From positions 1-7,844 of the forward strand of contig CATXDC010000038.1 of the NCBI GenBank assembly GCA_958366985.1: a stretch of DNA of 7,844 nt, written 5' to 3'. This document shows, one piece after another, positions 1-4,384 of this stretch (its first letter is position 1; each line of letters opens with the position of its first letter). The translations under genes and the position numbers were made by a program. The stretch is from an uncultured Oscillospiraceae bacterium. GTDB taxonomy: Bacteria > Bacillota > Clostridia > Oscillospirales > Acutalibacteraceae. The notes beneath the pieces are model-generated. The model was not told where the DNA came from. It did no database searches and saw only the letters and a program-made list of their open reading frames with translations.

Positions 1-29
1 GTGACAAGAAATCCGCCATTTGTTTTCAT
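1..29 (-). CDS. N-terminus of a probable MarR-family transcriptional regulator (partial)
   Basis: Only the first nine codons and part of a tenth lie in the window, reading MKTNGGFLV from the ATG at 29-27. An AGGAGC ribosome binding site (RC of 36-41) sits about six bases upstream, and a consensus promoter precedes it. The opening with N-G-G-F-L resembles the start of MarR-type winged-helix regulators from Lachnospiraceae and Ruminococcaceae as I remember them. That assignment rests on very few residues and needs the sequence to the left of the window. The palindrome overlapping its promoter fits an autoregulated repressor. Confidence 0.45.
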
Positions 30-30
30 A

Positions 31-78
31 CAAAAGCTCCTATATAGTAGTTTATTAGATTATACTATATAGAAGCTT
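31..78. promoter_or_regulatory. Long palindrome over the regulator promoter, candidate operator
   Basis: A perfect 10-base inverted repeat, ctatatagta at 40-49 and tactatatag at 63-72, extends imperfectly outward through 31-39 (caaaagctc) and 73-78 (aagctt). One arm lies between the -35 and -10 boxes and the other covers the region just after the start of transcription. Such placement is typical of an autorepressor operator. It could instead form a hairpin in the leader RNA. Confidence 0.5.
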
Positions 79-87
79 TGTTGTCAA
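52..87 (-). promoter_or_regulatory. Consensus sigma-A type promoter of the left-edge regulator gene
   Basis: On the minus strand a perfect TTGACA (RC of 82-87) and a perfect TATAAT (RC of 59-64) are separated by exactly 17 bases. Transcription would begin near 52, leaving a leader of about 22 bases before the ATG at 29. A palindrome overlaps the spacer and the start site. Confidence 0.8.
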
Positions 88-126
88 GAGCTTTTTCAAA
101 AAATATTCTGTACAAATTTCGATTTG

Positions 127-339
127 TCAATCTGTTTCACTTTCCGCTTCCGGCTTATAGTTCTTTTCAATATATTCCTCTACAGCCTTGATAAACATCT
201 GATTCATGCTCATGCCCATTTCAGCAGCGATAGTTTTCAGTTTTTCACGCTGTCCCTTTGGAACACGAATCTTGATGTCATCAAGGTGTGTTTTCACATA
301 CTTTGCCGTAATCGCTTTTCGTTTTTCATTATAGTACAT
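127..339 (-). CDS. Small ribbon-helix-helix (Arc/CopG-like) DNA-binding protein
   Basis: This 70-residue protein is charged and short. Residues 21-30 (DIKIRVPKGQ) look like the DNA-contacting beta strand of the Arc/MetJ ribbon-helix-helix fold. Two helices follow: REKLKTIAAE at 31-40, and, after a glycine-containing turn, SMNQMFIKAVEEYIEKN at about 44-60. The ATG at 339-337 is chosen because AAAGGA lies about nine bases upstream; an in-frame extension to 420 has no ribosome binding site and would overlap the divergent gene. Such proteins act as dimeric repressors, plasmid or phage regulators, or antitoxins. No toxin gene is visible beside it: downstream is the regulator at the left edge and upstream is a divergent gene fragment. 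Function beyond DNA binding is not assignable. Confidence 0.7.
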   Translation of the reverse strand: MYYNEKRKAITAKYVKTHLDDIKIRVPKGQREKLKTIAAEMGMSMNQMFIKAVEEYIEKNYKPEAESETD

Positions 340-396
340 AGAAATCAATCCTTTCATATTGTACCCAATATTAAAACATGAAAGGAGTTTTTCAAA

Positions 397-479
397 ATGA
401 TTCAAAAAAATAATTCCCATTGCAGCAAGTATTACGTTGATAGGCTCAGCAAGTCTGACAGCCTATGCCGATATGGTTT
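397..479 (+). pseudogene. 5' remnant of a secreted-protein gene, frameshifted and interrupted by the IS
   Basis: AAAGGAG at 381-387 is followed nine bases later by ATG at 397-399. In the start frame the peptide is undistinguished and stops within about 34 codons. One frame over, from 407, the reading is a textbook signal peptide: lysine, then the hydrophobic run IIPIAASITLIG, then SASLTAYA-D with an A-Y-A signal peptidase I site. Removing a single A from the seven-A run at 404-410 joins ATG-ATT-CAA-AAA to this frame. The host sequence then ends at the IS near 480. I infer a dead exported-protein gene, with the rest lost or displaced. A sequencing error in the A run would mimic the frameshift but not the IS truncation. 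Confidence 0.45.
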
Positions 480-489
480 TGTCAATATC

Positions 490-500
490 ACTTGACACAT
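490..500 (+). repeat. Left terminal inverted repeat core of the IS
   Basis: The 11 bases acttgacacat are a perfect inverted match of atgtgtcaagt at 1275-1285, near the other end of the element. The flanking outer bases match imperfectly. Confidence 0.7.
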
Positions 501-516
501 TTTATACGAACAAGAA

Positions 517-1090
517 TTATGCAGCGAGAAAGATATGATCATAGTAGAGCTTTCTTCGGGCTGCCTCCAGCAGCCCACCGTTGGCGGTGCAGATTCTTCT
601 GTTGGCCCAGCAATTCATATAATATCTCCAGATCATAGTCTTCAACTCTTTCATAGTGTAGTTCTCCGGTTTGTCCTCACGGCTGTAGAACAACTCTTCT
701 TTCATTCTTGCCCACATACTTTCACAGCGTGCATTATCATGACATCTTCCGCCGGCACTGTTCATGCTTTGAATGATCCCATATTTCTTTACAGCAGCAT
801 CCCGGCATCCTTTCTCTGCTGCAATGCAAGATACATACGCTCTCTGCCATAGCAGTCATTATATTGGTCTTCTTCGTGGATCTTCATCATTTCATCTGCA
901 AGCACCTGATACTTCCAGGGGGCGTTTTTATGGCTGAGATGATCGTAAAATGCTTGTCTTGTAACCTCCAAAGCCTTGCAGTAAAAACTGATCCTTCCTG
1001 TGATCCTACCGTCATCAGTCTTTTTGGAAATGAACTTTAACCGTTCTTCTTTCCTGACTTCCGACGGTTCGCAGCGAAAAAAGCAGATGT
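517..1090 (-). pseudogene. IS3-family orfB transposase remnant lacking most of the DDE core
   Basis: From about 1090 the frame -1 relative to orfA reads EVRKEERLKFISKKTDDGRI, then the N-terminal orfB signature ALEVTRQAFYDHLS, then DCYGRERMYLALQQRK, and stops at 789. The C-terminal part, in a different frame from about 792 to 517, reads KYGIIQSMNSAGGRCHDN, then ARCESMWARMKEELF, then MKELKTMIWRYYMN and NRRICTANGGL. These contain the last acidic residue of the rve/DDE integrase core (the E in N-A-R-C-E-S). The roughly 110-120 residues normally between the two blocks, carrying the first two catalytic aspartates, are absent, so the protein cannot be active. The family assignment is firm. Confidence 0.85.
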
Positions 1091-1230
1091 TTCCTCCAGA
1101 AATTCATTCAGTTCTTCAAGCTCTCGGTTTTTCTTTTCAAGTTCTTTTATCCGTTTGTTCGCTGCCTGAAGCTTGCGAGCTTTATTGCCTGCTTTTTAAA
1201 CTCTTCATCATATTGTTTTCCTGTTTCCAT
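1037..1230 (-). pseudogene. IS3-family orfA remnant with the helix-turn-helix region deleted
   Basis: The ATG at 1230 has an AAGGAG ribosome binding site ten bases upstream. The reading METGKQYDEEFKKQAIKLA is the usual start of orfA, which then shifts frame near 1171-1180 and stops. In the next frame the reading picks up the orfA leucine-zipper region and its end (KLQAANKRIKELEKKNRELEEL, then LEETSAFFAANRRKSGKKNG), with its stop at 1037. The helix-turn-helix between these parts, tens of residues in intact relatives, is missing. An out-of-frame deletion explains both the loss and the frame change. The product would be a useless short peptide. Confidence 0.75.
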
Positions 1231-1274
1231 TGATGACACACTCCTTTGTTTTTAGTATTCTTTGATTGTTTTGT

Positions 1275-1285
1275 ATGTGTCAAGT
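1275..1285 (-). repeat. Right terminal inverted repeat core of the IS
   Basis: This is the inverted partner of 490-500. It lies upstream of orfA on the minus strand and contains TTGACA, so it may also have supplied the -35 box of the transposase promoter. Confidence 0.7.
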
Positions 1286-1341
1286 TTTATTATACAGGAT
1301 TAATCGTAATACATTACACATTCCTCCTTTTTCTACAAATG

Positions 1342-1399
1342 AAAAAAGGCTGTTTTATCATCATCACTCAAATTCGTGACAATATACAAAACAGCCTTT
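1342..1399 (-). terminator. 12-base perfect stem with a U tract on the minus strand
   Basis: aaaggctgtttt at 1345-1356 pairs perfectly with aaaacagccttt at 1388-1399 around a 31-base loop. On the minus strand the stem runs into six T residues (RC of 1342-1347), which fits an intrinsic terminator, though the loop is long. It would end transcripts arriving from the right that pass the tRNA terminator, or a transcript of the stem-loop region itself. Confidence 0.45.
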
Positions 1400-1430
1400 A
1401 AAACTTTGTGAATATTTTTTCATAACAAAT

Positions 1431-1484
1431 CGGCAGGATCAGAGCAAAATCTGCTCAAAGTCTGCCGTTATGTTCGATTTTTTT
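1431..1484 (+). terminator. Stem-loop followed by seven T residues
   Basis: cggcag at 1431-1436 pairs with ctgccg at 1462-1467. Inside, gagca at 1442-1446 pairs with tgctc at 1452-1456 across a symmetrical internal loop. A seven-T run lies at 1478-1484, about ten bases after the stem. That distance is greater than ideal for a terminator, so it may instead be a structured RNA element. Confidence 0.3.
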
Positions 1485-1512
1485 GGTTGTGTAGGGTTCG
1501 ACTTCCTTTTTT

Positions 1513-1549
1513 GGTGAAAACCGGTGAAAAGCATCTACGGTTTTACACC
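1513..1549. repeat. Inverted repeat (12-base stem with one bulge)
   Basis: ggtgaaaaccg at 1513-1523 is the inverted match of cggttttacacc at 1538-1549, with one extra base in the second arm and a 14-base loop. Neither side has a proper T tract, so it is not a standard terminator. Its role is unknown. Confidence 0.5.
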
Positions 1550-1572
1550 TGAAATTTTTACTCTCAAAACGC

Positions 1573-1598
1573 AAAAAAGCTCGCAAATGCGAGCTTTT
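1573..1598 (-). terminator. Intrinsic terminator of tRNA-Leu
   Basis: On the minus strand aaaagctcgca and tgcgagctttt (RC of 1588-1598 and 1575-1585) form an 11-base near-continuous stem that ends in a run of T residues (RC of 1573-1578). It lies about 30 bases downstream of the tRNA 3' end. Confidence 0.75.
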
Positions 1599-1629
1599 CG
1601 GGCACAATATCTATTTCATTGCACAAGTA

Positions 1630-1713
1630 TGGTGCGGGTGACAGGACTTGAACCTGCACGGTGTTGCCAATAGAACCTAAATCTATCGCGTCTGCCAATT
1701 CCGCCACACCCGC
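1630..1713 (-). tRNA. tRNA-Leu (anticodon UAG)
   Basis: The minus strand gives a full class II tRNA of 84 bases including an encoded CCA (RC of 1630-1632). The acceptor stem is GCGGGTG (RC of 1707-1713) with CACCCGC (RC of 1634-1640), and the discriminator base is A. The anticodon stem ATAGA/TCTAT encloses the loop TTTAGGT, placing anticodon TAG at RC of 1677-1679, which reads CUA and other CUN leucine codons. A GGTTCAAGTCC T-arm is present, and the extra arm between anticodon and T stems fits leucine. A strong promoter and a terminator flank it, so it is a single-gene unit. Confidence 0.96.
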
Positions 1714-1731
1714 GTACAAAATAACATTATT

Positions 1732-1760
1732 ATTTTATCATAAACTCCCTACTTTGTCAA
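1732..1760 (-). promoter_or_regulatory. Promoter of tRNA-Leu
   Basis: On the minus strand TTGACA (RC of 1755-1760) and TAAAAT (RC of 1732-1737) are spaced by 17 bases. The start of transcription would fall about ten bases before the tRNA 5' end at 1713. Confidence 0.75.
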
Positions 1761-1772
1761 GACTTTTTGCTC

Positions 1773-1802
1773 AAAAAAAATGCCCGATGCTCAAAACATC
1801 GG
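1773..1802 (-). terminator. Intrinsic terminator of the thioredoxin-like gene
   Basis: On the minus strand CCGATG and CATCGG (RC of 1797-1802 and 1784-1789) form a stem with a seven-base loop. It is followed, two bases on, by a run of T residues (RC of 1773-1780), eleven bases past the stop codon. A T run on the opposite side (1808-1814) means it could also act on plus-strand transcripts. Confidence 0.8.
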
Positions 1803-1812
1803 ACTGATTTTT

Positions 1813-2124
1813 TTATAATCTCTTAATATTGTCAAGAATTATCAGCTTGTGTGTAAAACCCTCAAGCTTGTTTTTGATATCACCGTTCTTTATAAAAAGG
1901 AGTGTTGGCAGTGCTGTAACGTCATATCTCTTCGCAAGATCTGGCTGAGAGGTGATATCACACTTAGCTATGATAGCGGTTTTTCCAAGCTCCTCTGCAG
2001 CTTCGTTAAGCCCTGCCTCTGTTCTTTTACAGTGAACACAGGTAGGTGAGTAAAATTCTATAACAAGCGGTTTGTCTGCTGATATCAGCTCGTTGTAATT
2101 CTGGTTTGTCAGTTCAGTAAGCAT
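1813..2124 (-). CDS. Thioredoxin-like protein with a CVHC active site
   Basis: A 103-residue single-domain thioredoxin fold. The active-site region FYSPTCVHCKR places the redox cysteines at C29 and C32, and the cis-proline loop is A-L-P-T with P73. The length is that of ordinary thioredoxin. The family reduces protein disulfides in the cytoplasm, usually with thioredoxin reductase. The CVHC motif differs from the classical CGPC; the histidine before the second cysteine is seen in DsbA and other variant oxidoreductases and usually makes the disulfide more oxidising. C55 is a further cysteine. The ATG at 2124 is chosen because GGAGG lies nine bases upstream; an in-frame ATG twelve codons earlier lacks such a site. 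No signal peptide is seen. It is a monocistronic unit divergent from the sulfur-uptake operon, which may be relevant to thiol or sulfite chemistry but is not proof of a shared role. Confidence 0.85.
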   Translation of the reverse strand: MLTELTNQNYNELISADKPLVIEFYSPTCVHCKRTEAGLNEAAEELGKTAIIAKCDITSQPDLAKRYDVTALPTLLFIKNGDIKNKLEGFTHKLIILDNIKRL

Positions 2125-2183
2125 TTTTTTATTTCCTCCAATATATATTATATTATTCATATAGTTTTACTATGAATACAGTG

Positions 2184-2212
2184 ATTATATCACTATTTAT
2201 GCACTTTGTCAA
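2184..2212 (-). promoter_or_regulatory. Perfect consensus promoter of the thioredoxin-like gene
   Basis: On the minus strand TTGACA (RC of 2207-2212) and TATAAT (RC of 2184-2189) are both perfect and are separated by 17 bases. The leader is about 50 bases. Confidence 0.85.
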
Positions 2213-2296
2213 GAGTATTATCAAACATTTCTGTATATCATATTTCTCACATATGTTAGTTATGAATAAAATGTACAACAATAATAAAGTATTCCT

Positions 2297-2312
2297 ATCA
2301 TATATGTATGAT
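2297..2312. promoter_or_regulatory. Palindrome upstream of the importer promoter, candidate operator
   Basis: atcata at 2297-2302 and tatgat at 2307-2312 are perfect inverted arms around four bases. They end 23 bases before the -35 box, a position suited to an activator or an upstream-bound regulator. The adjoining attcctat at 2291-2298 resembles part of the CymR cysteine-regulator site as I remember it, but the rest of that site matches poorly. Confidence 0.35.
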
Positions 2313-2335
2313 TTCACAAAAATCATTTATAACTA

Positions 2336-2363
2336 TTGACATTTCCATAAAATCATGTATAAT
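2336..2363 (+). promoter_or_regulatory. Promoter of the organosulfur importer operon
   Basis: Perfect TTGACA at 2336-2341 and perfect TATAAT at 2358-2363 are separated by 16 bases. Transcription would start near 2370, giving a leader of about 128 bases that contains a hairpin and the short leader reading frame. Confidence 0.85.
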
Positions 2364-2376
2364 AAAAGCATACTAA

Positions 2377-2395
2377 TCATATCGACTTGATATGA
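2377..2395 (+). promoter_or_regulatory. Inverted repeat at the start of the importer leader RNA
   Basis: tcatatc at 2377-2383 and gatatga at 2389-2395 are perfect 7-base arms around five bases, beginning just after the predicted transcription start. As DNA it could be an operator in a repressing position; its TCATA/TATGA half-sites match those of the upstream palindrome at 2297-2312. As RNA it is a modest hairpin. Confidence 0.4.
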
Positions 2396-2416
2396 ATTGA
2401 AAGTGAGGAGCTTAAA

Positions 2417-2452
2417 TTGTCAAAGATTAATAAGCGAATGCAGCGATGTTGA
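2417..2452 (+). CDS. Candidate cysteine-ending leader peptide (11 codons)
   Basis: A short frame starts at TTG 2417-2419, six bases after a strong GAGGAG site (2405-2410), and reads MSKINKRMQRC before TGA at 2450-2452. It lies wholly in the leader of a sulfur-compound import operon and ends in Arg-Cys-stop. The frame is rich in basic residues. Cysteine-containing leader peptides that control sulfur genes by attenuation are known in Actinobacteria; the similarity here is in arrangement, not demonstrated homology. The Cys and stop codons overlap the sequence at 2448-2454 that can pair with 2490-2496, next to the start codon of the ATPase gene. I infer that a ribosome slowed at the Cys codon would keep the ATPase start region open. 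The strong ribosome binding site makes a chance frame less likely, but it is unproven. Confidence 0.5.
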   Translation: MSKINKRMQRC

Positions 2453-2496
2453 CACTGGAACTATCACAGTAATATATCTTAATTGGAGTTGTCAGC
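2448..2496 (+). promoter_or_regulatory. Possible start-sequestering RNA stem of the importer operon
   Basis: GUUGACA at 2448-2454 can pair over seven bases (one G-U) with UGUCAGC at 2490-2496, which lies between the ribosome binding site (TTGGAG, 2483-2488) and the ATG at 2498. The 5' arm includes part of the leader-peptide Cys codon and its stop. There is no T tract, so control of translation rather than of termination is suggested. The stem is short, and alternatives such as 2454-2457 with 2467-2470 exist. Confidence 0.35.
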
Positions 2497-2497
2497 T

Positions 2498-3565
2498 ATG
2501 TATATAGAATTAAAAAACATTAATAAAAGCTTTGGCGATTTTAAAGCTTCGGATAACGTAAGTTTCGGTATTGAAAAGGGAAAGCTTATCGGTCTGCTTG
2601 GACCGAGCGGCAGCGGTAAAACAACTATCCTGCGTATGCTTGCAGGTTTGGAAAAACAGGATAGCGGCGATATTATTATAGATGGTAAAAATGTCAACAA
2701 ACTTCCATCAAATGAAAGAGGTATCGGATTTGTTTTTCAAAGCTATGCGCTCTTCCCTTTTATGACAGTTTACGATAATATAGCTTATGGTCTGAAGGTT
2801 CAGAAAAAAGATAAGAAGTTTATCAAACAACGTGTGGCTGAGCTTCTTGAACTTGTTGGCTTGCCTGACGTTGGCAAGCGTTATCCTGACCAGCTCAGCG
2901 GAGGTCAAAGGCAGCGTATCGCTCTTGCAAGAGCACTAGCACCTCAGCCTGAACTCCTTCTACTTGACGAACCTTTTGCAGCTATCGACGCAAAGGTAAG
3001 AAAAGAACTGAGAACATGGCTTCGTGATACAATTGATAAAATAGGCATAACTAGCATTTTCGTTACACACGATCAGGACGAAGCAATAGAGGTCGCAGAC
3101 GAAATTGTTATCACAAACAAAGGCAGAGTTGAGCAGATAGGCAATCCAGTTGAGATATACCTTGAACCTAAAACTCCTTTTGTTGCTCAGTTTATCGGTC
3201 AGTCCGCTATTATCGAGGATTACAGCAAACTAAAGGGTTTTGAAGTTACAGAAAATAATGCCTCAGCTATAATCCGACCGGAATTTATTGAAATAAATAA
3301 ATTTGAAGACAGTGAATACCACCCATTTGAAAGCTCTATGGAAGACGCAGTTGTAGAAGATGTATCATTCAGAGGTAACTCTTTTGAAGTAAGAGCTCTG
3401 ATCGACAATATCTCAATAACGGGAAGATATCCACTTAATGCTTCCCGCTTAAAAAAAGGCGATAAGGTAAAAGTACTCATAAAGAAGCTTTACACTATTG
3501 ATGAAAACACTACAAATATTCTCGTAAACAAAGCTCTTGATGACTCAGAGCTGTACTATATTTAA
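2498..3565 (+). CDS. ABC importer ATP-binding protein, sulfonate/sulfate type
   Basis: A 355-residue cytoplasmic ATPase that powers the adjacent importer. All nucleotide-binding motifs are intact: Walker A GPSGSGKT (35-42), Q-loop Q81, signature LSGGQ (133-137), Walker B LLLLDE (153-158), D-loop AAID (161-164) and switch histidine H191. Residues after about 240 form a C-terminal regulatory extension like the TOBE region of CysA/PotA-type ATPases (GDKVKVLIKK near 321-330). SsuB and TauB ATPases are usually about 250 residues and lack this, so the ATPase is CysA-like while its permease and binding protein are SsuC/SsuA-like. The ATG at 2498 follows TTGGAG by nine bases; an upstream in-frame TTG at 2483 has no good site. 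The permease follows after 17 bases with a strong AGGAGG site. The substrate is inferred from the downstream genes. Confidence 0.9.
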   Translation: MYIELKNINKSFGDFKASDNVSFGIEKGKLIGLLGPSGSGKTTILRMLAGLEKQDSGDIIIDGKNVNKLPSNERGIGFVFQSYALFPFMTVYDNIAYGLKVQKKDKKFIKQRVAELLELVGLPDVGKRYPDQLSGGQRQRIALARALAPQPELLLLDEPFAAIDAKVRKELRTWLRDTIDKIGITSIFVTHDQDEAIEVADEIVITNKGRVEQIGNPVEIYLEPKTPFVAQFIGQSAIIEDYSKLKGFEVTENNASAIIRPEFIEINKFEDSEYHPFESSMEDAVVEDVSFRGNSFEVRALIDNISITGRYPLNASRLKKGDKVKVLIKKLYTIDENTTNILVNKALDDSELYYI

Positions 3566-3582
3566 TAAGGAGGACATTAAAG

Positions 3583-4359
3583 ATGGAAAATAATAAAACA
3601 AAGTCCTCTGCTATACAGAAGATACTAAAATGTGGCATCATATCATGGGTAGCAATAATTGCCCTTTGGGGAATAGGATCTTTGAAATATGATGAATATT
3701 TTCTTCCAAGCCCAAAGGAAACGATCGACAGCATGAATGAACTTATCAAAGACGGAACTCTTTGGAGTGACATTGTTGCAAGCGTCGGAAGAGTAATAAA
3801 AGGCTGGCTACTTTCAATAATTTTTGCTGTTCCTTTGGGTCTTATTGTAGGAAATTTCAGACCTGTACGCTGGCTCGTTGAACCTATACTTAGCTTTTTC
3901 AGATTTGTGCCTGCTATTGCATTGACGACACTCTTTCTAATGTGGTTCGGAGTAGGCGAAGAATCAAAAGTAGCACTTATTTTCTACGCATCATTCTTTC
4001 CTATGTTCGTAAACACTATAGCGGGTGTGGCTTCAACTGATAAGCAGCTCGTGGAAGCAGCTTCCTGCATGGGGGCAAAAAAAGCAAGAGTTTTTTTCAC
4101 AGTAGTTGTACCATCAGCGGTATCTAATATCTACACTGGAATAAGACTAGGACTTAGCTCAGCTATCATCTGTGTTGTGGCAGCTGAAATGCTGGTCGGC
4201 AGTGATGGCCTTGGTTATCTTATAAACAGCTCGAAGCTTTATTACAAAACAAGCTGGGCTTTTGCAGGAATCGTCACACTTGCTGTGATTGGCTTTGCTG
4301 CTGACAGGATCCTACAGTTTATTGGCAAGAAAAAGCTTAAACACTTTGACGTAAAATAA
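3583..4359 (+). CDS. ABC importer permease, SsuC/TauC/NrtB type
   Basis: A 258-residue inner-membrane protein with about six hydrophobic segments (near 17-34, 73-93, 104-121, 127-149, 183-203 and 225-247). The cytoplasmic coupling loop is clear: EAASCMGAKKARVFFTVVVP at 158-177 matches the E-A-A---G motif of binding-protein-dependent permeases. The opening LPSP near 41-44 and the overall length are characteristic of the sulfonate/taurine/nitrate family, which works as a homodimer with one permease gene, as here. An AGGAGG site lies about nine bases before the ATG. The binding-protein gene starts 25 bases after the stop. Substrate is not readable from the permease itself; sulfonates, sulfate esters, nitrate or thiamine precursors are the family's range. 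Confidence 0.92.
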   Translation: MENNKTKSSAIQKILKCGIISWVAIIALWGIGSLKYDEYFLPSPKETIDSMNELIKDGTLWSDIVASVGRVIKGWLLSIIFAVPLGLIVGNFRPVRWLVEPILSFFRFVPAIALTTLFLMWFGVGEESKVALIFYASFFPMFVNTIAGVASTDKQLVEAASCMGAKKARVFFTVVVPSAVSNIYTGIRLGLSSAIICVVAAEMLVGSDGLGYLINSSKLYYKTSWAFAGIVTLAVIGFAADRILQFIGKKKLKHFDVK

Positions 4360-4384
4360 TTAATTTAACAGGAGAGATTTAAAA

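Larger units (their letters stand above)
480..1296 (-). mobile_element. IS3-family insertion sequence, internally deleted relic
   Basis: The element is bounded by related ends: acttgacacat at 490-500 is matched exactly in inverted orientation at 1275-1285. The outer ends can be drawn as TGT at 480 and ACA at 1296, with a one-base length difference between the ends. No clear target duplication is seen (ttt versus gga), so the exact borders are uncertain. It carries orfA and orfB remnants on the minus strand. Full-length members of the family are usually 1.2-1.5 kb; this copy is about 0.8 kb because of two internal deletions. Its GC content is visibly higher than that of the flanking DNA, as expected for imported DNA. 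It cannot make its own transposase but may keep mobilisable ends. Confidence 0.8.
1297..1629. other. Gene-free stretch with several stem-loops
   Basis: No convincing coding region with a ribosome binding site is seen on either strand between the IS and the tRNA. The stretch holds three stem-loops (1345-1399, 1431-1467, 1513-1549) and the tRNA terminator (1575-1598). Small frames that overlap the tRNA region look like the usual spurious translations of tRNA flanks. Confidence 0.6.

Noticed and set aside
124..381. Plus-strand frame of 85 codons opposite the ribbon-helix-helix gene
   Set aside because: It is antisense to a gene with a clear fold and ribosome binding site, and its hydrophobic Phe/Ser-rich composition is typical of an opposite-strand shadow.
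535..852. Plus-strand frame across the IS
   Set aside because: It is the complement of recognisable orfB transposase sequence and resembles no protein family.
480..1296. Target site duplication flanking the IS
   Set aside because: The bases immediately outside the proposed ends (ttt at 477-479 and gga at 1297-1299) do not match, so the borders may be off or the duplication has been lost.
1338..1400. Short plus-strand frame beginning MKKGCFIII
   Set aside because: It has no ribosome binding site and lies exactly over a 12-base perfect stem-loop, so RNA or terminator structure explains the sequence.
1297..1720. CRISPR array or attachment site next to the tRNA
   Set aside because: No regularly spaced direct repeats were seen and no duplicated tRNA 3' end was found in the window.
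2371..2497. T-box, SAM or other known riboswitch in the importer leader
   Set aside because: No conserved riboswitch core, T-box sequence or intrinsic terminator was recognised in the roughly 128-base leader; a short reading frame with a pairing start region fits better.
3220..3480. Minus-strand frame within the ATPase gene
   Set aside because: It is antisense to a well-conserved ATPase and has no ribosome binding site or recognisable domain.
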